Assembly: GCA_958428675.1 (NCBI GenBank)
Contig: CAUAGV010000091.1
Coordinates: 1-6,873, forward strand
Reading direction: 5' to 3'
From: an uncultured Collinsella sp.
Lineage (GTDB): Bacteria; Actinomycetota; Coriobacteriia; Coriobacteriales; Coriobacteriaceae
DNA: 6,873 nucleotides
Shown: positions 5,801 to 6,873 of the stretch, piece after piece
How positions within the stretch are numbered: position 1 is the stretch's first letter
Layout of the letters: each line of letters begins with the position of its first letter
Made by a program: the position numbers and the translations under genes
Notes under the pieces: model-generated
Told to the model about the DNA's origin: nothing
What the model saw: the letters and a program-made list of their open reading frames with translations, nothing else
Databases searched by the model: none

Positions 5801-6580
5801 GCCCTTGTCGGCCTCGTTGCGGGAATCGAGCTCGCTCGACGAAGCGGAGGACCCTGCCGCCTGCACGTTTTCACCAGCCCAATACTCGGCCCACGTCAGG
5901 CCAGCGTAACCGTAGGTGTACTCGTCGGTCGCAGGGGTCGACGGATTCTGCTCGTCATAGGCAGCTTGCAGGGCATTATCGACGGCAGCCTTGATGGCGT
6001 TGGACGAGATCGTGGCGGTCGAAACAGCATCGATTGAGGTAGTGTTGCCGGCAGTCTCGATTTGCTCGACGATGCCCTTATAGGACGTGCCTTTTTTGCT
6101 AAAACCGTTAACGGCCTTGTCCATGCGGTCCCAGTCATCGTCGCCCAAACTACTGTAGTCGGCGACTTCGACCTTGGCAATTTTGCCAGACTTGACGGTT
6201 ACGCTGACGTTGACGTCATACTTTCCATCAGCTGCGTTCCATTCGTCGCCAGCTTTATTGAGCGGGTCCTTCGAGTCGGCCGTGGCCGTGCCCTCATACG
6301 TACCATCTGCGATTTTAGTCAAATCGTAGCTGGTCGAGGAGGATGCGGCGTCGTCAGAGACGGCACTCAGGCTATACTCGGAGCTGAGGGACTTCGTTTC
6401 CTCACTGGTGGCGGAGATCGGCGCGTTGTTGGTAGCTTCGGAGCCGGTCTCCGTTGTTGCTGCTGCGGCAAAAGCGCTGGTAGGCATCATCGAGACGGTC
6501 ATCGCGGCGATGAGTGCGCCTCGGCAGGCATTGCTGCCCACAGTGTTGAGCTTGCGCAGCACAGCGTTATCGTTGTGCAT
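2744..6580 (-). CDS. Secreted LPXTG-anchored FMN-binding / Tp47-like / FIVAR multidomain protein (1278 aa)
   Basis: The signal peptide is about residues 1-38 (hydrophobic 20-38, probable cleavage after A-F-A). An FMN_bind-type domain lies at about 88-209, with D184-A-V-S-T-A-T190-I-S-S at its end. Residues 221-540 resemble Treponema pallidum Tp47 (PBP-Tp47 domains): G-Y-A-G-L-T-W-A-E-Y-W-A-G-E (224-237), F-D-V-V-T-R-A-T (262-269), and YYGDDATYTN plus ASYGTK (464-481). FIVAR 1 is at 547-616. A second, diverged Tp47-like unit follows at 618-970. Residues about 980-1069 resemble the Shr-like hemoglobin-interacting/DUF1533 type (K-V-T-V-N-G-T-E-Y, then E-A-T-G-Y-T-T). FIVAR 2 and 3 lie at 1072-1139 and 1143-1209, then a Thr-rich stalk (1217-1230), LPGTG (1244-1248), a hydrophobic segment and RRRMQH. 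The protein is exported and presumably joined to the cell wall by sortase. The start has AAGAGG only four bases upstream. I infer a surface redox protein; its terminal acceptor or ligand is unknown. Penicillin binding is known only for Tp47 itself. Confidence 0.93.
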   Translation of the reverse strand: MHNDNAVLRKLNTVGSNACRGALIAAMTVSMMPTSAFAAAATTETGSEATNNAPISATSEETKSLSSEYSLSAVSDDAASSSTSYDLTKIADGTYEGTATADSKDPLNKAGDEWNAADGKYDVNVSVTVKSGKIAKVEVADYSSLGDDDWDRMDKAVNGFSKKGTSYKGIVEQIETAGNTTSIDAVSTATISSNAIKAAVDNALQAAYDEQNPSTPATDEYTYGYAGLTWAEYWAGENVQAAGSSASSSELDSRNEADKGAFDVVTRATFNHGLHRGSYQCTDVIKTAEGVKIYPSYYPDSKSFVDVDGNVFSIDSKAKTVTAADGTVYTMTGHEVTGLKYVPVKIKTSDLEAFKASHSFVANGETLAGGYGENNLQAYSGLVADVDANTNGIKTVTNNNGTFNFSAAATGTDSGIEGQELKTATDIKPTVKEASGSYGEFLRVDLNGNYGDLGANMQSVTWTYYGDDATYTNALASYGTKFAADNWMHKSMGIQLGLTKSERCQLPEGTNGTGYWKLTVHALGYNDYTYTFQATDDNIVGAKEPVTDATKAQLQELYDKATSLDKSKYTEDSWTASSIETETAETKDLLAKKNLGEAEAAEQITHLQGALDALVSLYPQAGDYVLMNIPYADFYAAESNNAGTDIVTSATLQKTRSSLASGSYHVNSDGTDISGATFAVKVGEGDIDWSKFTRVTDNSSVTITTSIKGKESTTTYTGKNALFESASYSYYVLPAGEVPTNYKELTSDSEGNLSFGAVEGKETTELANVTADFKTSSKYGDYEIDFKNLREQMVDADGNQATVYGAVVNAADADGTTEGYGMRTVENIWKGKEIAWSCGLVNESHGSPLSSRHYKSMMGKTIKSVTFYTSTGTYTVAMNQYVPVKDADAAIKAKDASLDGANATVNADVTLPEGFDAAYQIDGQDVEPLASNARSSVSVTFDASALKPGSHTLTAIDKSGKFADISTGFTATSSKLVASFDAANLKLIAANDATDEDLANYLANISKVTVNGTEYSAQGRGAVKIFNADGSLNLAAANQDKSLVFNANGDYQIEVEATGYTTNLRFTYTKSADKTALNAAIEAAAKLSNDQGTYTAASWDAFQDALSAAQGVNESPAASDDEVANALLTLQNAQAALAKAATTDQKTDLKVEIGRADVLNESDYTADSWKAYQSALAAAQSVLSKDDASAADVEAATTALKTAREALAKPSQSSKDNSTSTTTTTTTTTDTKKANASKKDASGLPGTGDTQIATVGIFAGIGAAIAAAGVAIRRRMQH
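2894..2926 (-). repeat. Threonine-rich stalk repeat (residues 1219-1229)
   Basis: Ser/Thr codons, almost all ACC or ACG, make a short tandem trinucleotide tract ending in nine consecutive Thr. It is a wall-spanning, potentially glycosylated linker before the sorting signal. The tandem codons could allow length variation between strains. Confidence 0.7.
2954..3367 (-). repeat. Tandem FIVAR domains 2 and 3 (residues 1072-1209)
   Basis: Two adjacent repeats share the pattern [TD]-Y-T-A-[AD]-S-W-x-A-[FY]-Q-x-A-L-x-A-A-Q (starting at 1093 and 1163). Each ends with an A-x-x-A-L-A-K element (1132-1139 and 1202-1209). Placed just before the Thr-rich stalk and the LPGTG signal, they likely hold the redox domains away from the peptidoglycan. 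Confidence 0.8.
3671..4729 (-). other. Tp47-like unit 2, diverged internal duplicate (residues 618-970)
   Basis: This region repeats landmarks of unit 1 in order. Y-A-D-F-Y-A-A-E (631-638) matches W-A-E-Y-W-A-G-E. D-I-V-T-S-A-T (645-651) followed later by G-S-Y matches D-V-V-T-R-A-T followed by G-S-Y. A Y-V-L-P block (731-734) sits at the place of Y-V-P-V, and Y-G-D-Y-E-I-D (779-785) matches Y-G-E-F-L-R-V-D. The strong YYGDDA and ASYGTK signatures of unit 1 are absent. Residues roughly 890-970 look like a small beta-sandwich domain whose boundary I cannot fix. I read it as a degenerate paralogue; homology rests on short motifs only. Confidence 0.55.
4733..4942 (-). repeat. FIVAR domain 1 (residues 547-616)
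   Basis: A helical segment between the two Tp47-like units carries the FIVAR hallmark K-Y-T-E-D-S-W (568-574), followed by an acidic/Ala-rich helix and Q-G-A-L-D-A-L. FIVARs are three-helix modules common in surface proteins of Gram-positive bacteria. They often act as stalk or sugar-binding elements. Here it probably serves as a spacer. Confidence 0.75.
4961..5920 (-). other. Tp47-like unit 1 within the wall-anchored protein (residues 221-540)
   Basis: Compared from memory with T. pallidum Tp47 (TP0574), this segment keeps the order of several blocks: the GYAxLxxAxYWAGE opening, a [FD]xV[ST]RAT block followed by H-G, a [GM]-[LM]-K-[YF]-V-P-V block (338-344 here), and a C-terminal block with YYGDDA-[ST]-YTN and ASYGTK followed by AD-x-W. 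This many collinear matches make homology likely. Whether the penicillin-binding or beta-lactamase activity reported for Tp47 is retained cannot be read from the sequence. The family assignment is strong; the function is open. Confidence 0.82.
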
Positions 6581-6584
6581 AGAA

Positions 6585-6590
6585 CCTCTT
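6585..6590 (-). promoter_or_regulatory. Ribosome binding site of the wall-anchored protein
   Basis: AAGAGG sits only four bases before the ATG at 6580, closer than usual. A better-looking AGGAAAGGAGAG lies about 35 bases further upstream but has no start codon after it. The 6580 start is still preferred because it gives an intact signal peptide. Confidence 0.55.
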
Positions 6591-6608
6591 TTCTATCGAT
6601 CGGTCGTT

Positions 6609-6637
6609 GGGTGCTGCTCTCCTTTCCTGTTGCACCC
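6609..6637 (-). promoter_or_regulatory. Leader hairpin with a purine-rich, Shine-Dalgarno-like loop
   Basis: In the mRNA leader, GGGTGC (6637-6632) can pair with GCACCC (6614-6609), giving a six-base-pair stem with a 17-base loop containing AGGAAAGGAGAG. It is not a terminator because no U-tract follows. It may be a stabilising or ribosome-standby element, but a chance match of this size is possible. Confidence 0.35.
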
Positions 6638-6650
6638 GGATGGACAGTGG

Positions 6651-6669
6651 TCATGTGCGTCGCACATGA
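6651..6669. promoter_or_regulatory. 19-bp near-perfect palindrome, candidate operator
   Basis: TCATGTGCG-T-CGCACATGA has nine-base arms around a single central base. It lies 71-89 bp upstream of the gene 1 start. On the minus strand a TATCAT (6671-6666), five of six matches to a -10 box, overlaps its edge, so a dimeric regulator bound here could control initiation. No good -35 box is found 16-19 bp upstream of TATCAT. The site does not match FNR, CRP or LexA consensus sequences that I know. In RNA it could also form an eight-base-pair stem with a GAC loop. Confidence 0.6.
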
Positions 6670-6736
6670 TAGGTAACTGCCATAGAACTCATGTTGCTTA
6701 CCGCAAAAAGTTAAAGGCAGTAAACAAAAATACCAG

Positions 6737-6766
6737 AAATTACCACTGGTTAACTTGTCAATTCAA
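6737..6766 (-). promoter_or_regulatory. Possible promoter of the wall-anchored protein gene, with overlapping dyads
   Basis: On the minus strand TTGAAT (6766-6761) is 18 bp from TAATTT (6742-6737), which is preceded by TG-G in the manner of an extended -10. A perfect TTGACA (6761-6756) overlaps but has no well-spaced -10. Short dyads overlap these boxes: CAATT-N-AATTG at 6759-6769, and ACCAG/CTGGT arms at 6732-6736 and 6746-6750. The region is clearly AT-richer than the genes. Promoter activity is plausible but the exact boxes are uncertain. Confidence 0.35.
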
Positions 6767-6841
6767 TTGTCGTTTGCCTGTAACGCAAGAGCATCGACTT
6801 TTCTGTTTGGAGCGTCTGGCTTTGTTTGGCATTCGATTTGT

Positions 6842-6870
6842 CGGACAGGCCGGTCAGTTGGGGGTATGCT
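6842..6870 (+). promoter_or_regulatory. Possible divergent promoter pointing out of the window
   Basis: CGGACA (6842-6847) and TATGCT (6865-6870) are separated by 17 bp on the plus strand, with four of six consensus matches each. It would drive a gene beyond the window end. The evidence is limited to box similarity and spacing, and an ATG inside TATGCT (6866) is too close to the edge to judge. Confidence 0.25.
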
Positions 6871-6873
6871 GGA

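Noticed and set aside
5018..6037. 339-codon plus-strand frame
   Set aside because: It is antisense to the Tp47-like and FMN_bind coding region and shows no domain or credible ribosome site.
6581..6873. FMN riboswitch or other known riboswitch in the gene 1 leader
   Set aside because: I see no multi-helix conserved core. The only structures are one palindrome and a six-base-pair hairpin.

Overview
The window reads as GC-rich actinobacterial DNA, most likely from a gut member of the Coriobacteriia (Collinsella-like). This is an inference from the GC-rich codons, the strong GGAGG-type ribosome sites, a sortase-anchored protein with FIVAR repeats, and the combination of FMN-binding and Tp47-like domains. 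No rRNA, tRNA, CRISPR array or transposase is visible. All supported genes are on the minus strand, and the long plus-strand reading frames are antisense shadows.

Layout in transcription order, from high to low coordinates. About 290 bp of AT-richer non-coding DNA (6581-6873) holds promoter-like elements, a near-perfect 19-bp palindrome and a leader hairpin. Gene 1 (6580-2744) encodes a 1278-residue secreted, wall-anchored protein. Its order is signal peptide, FMN-binding domain, Tp47-like unit, FIVAR, a second diverged Tp47-like unit, a Shr-like hemoglobin-interacting (DUF1533) type domain, two FIVARs, a Thr-rich stalk and an LPGTG sorting signal. A strong hairpin/U-tract terminator (2707-2673) follows. 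Gene 2 (2643-1150) is a membrane-tethered protein with three FMN-binding domains. Gene 3 (1157-684) is a small membrane-tethered protein with one FMN-binding domain. Gene 4 (684 to beyond base 1) is a polytopic NapH/NosR-type iron-sulfur membrane protein cut by the window edge. Genes 2-4 overlap by 8 bp and 1 bp and are clearly one translationally coupled operon.

Together the genes look like an extracytosolic flavin-based electron-transfer chain. The iron-sulfur membrane protein would pass electrons across the membrane to flavins covalently attached to genes 3 and 2, and from there to the wall-anchored gene 1 product at the surface. Five FMN-binding domains are present; three have the canonical D-x-x-[ST]-G-A-T flavinylation motif and two have altered versions. 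The ApbE flavin transferase needed for such attachment is not in the window.

The most unusual element is gene 1. It joins an FMN-binding domain to two units resembling Tp47, the 47-kDa penicillin-binding lipoprotein of Treponema pallidum. Each Tp47-like unit carries a D-x-V-T-x-A-T segment closely resembling the flavinylation motif, which raises the possibility that this family is itself flavinylated or redox-active.
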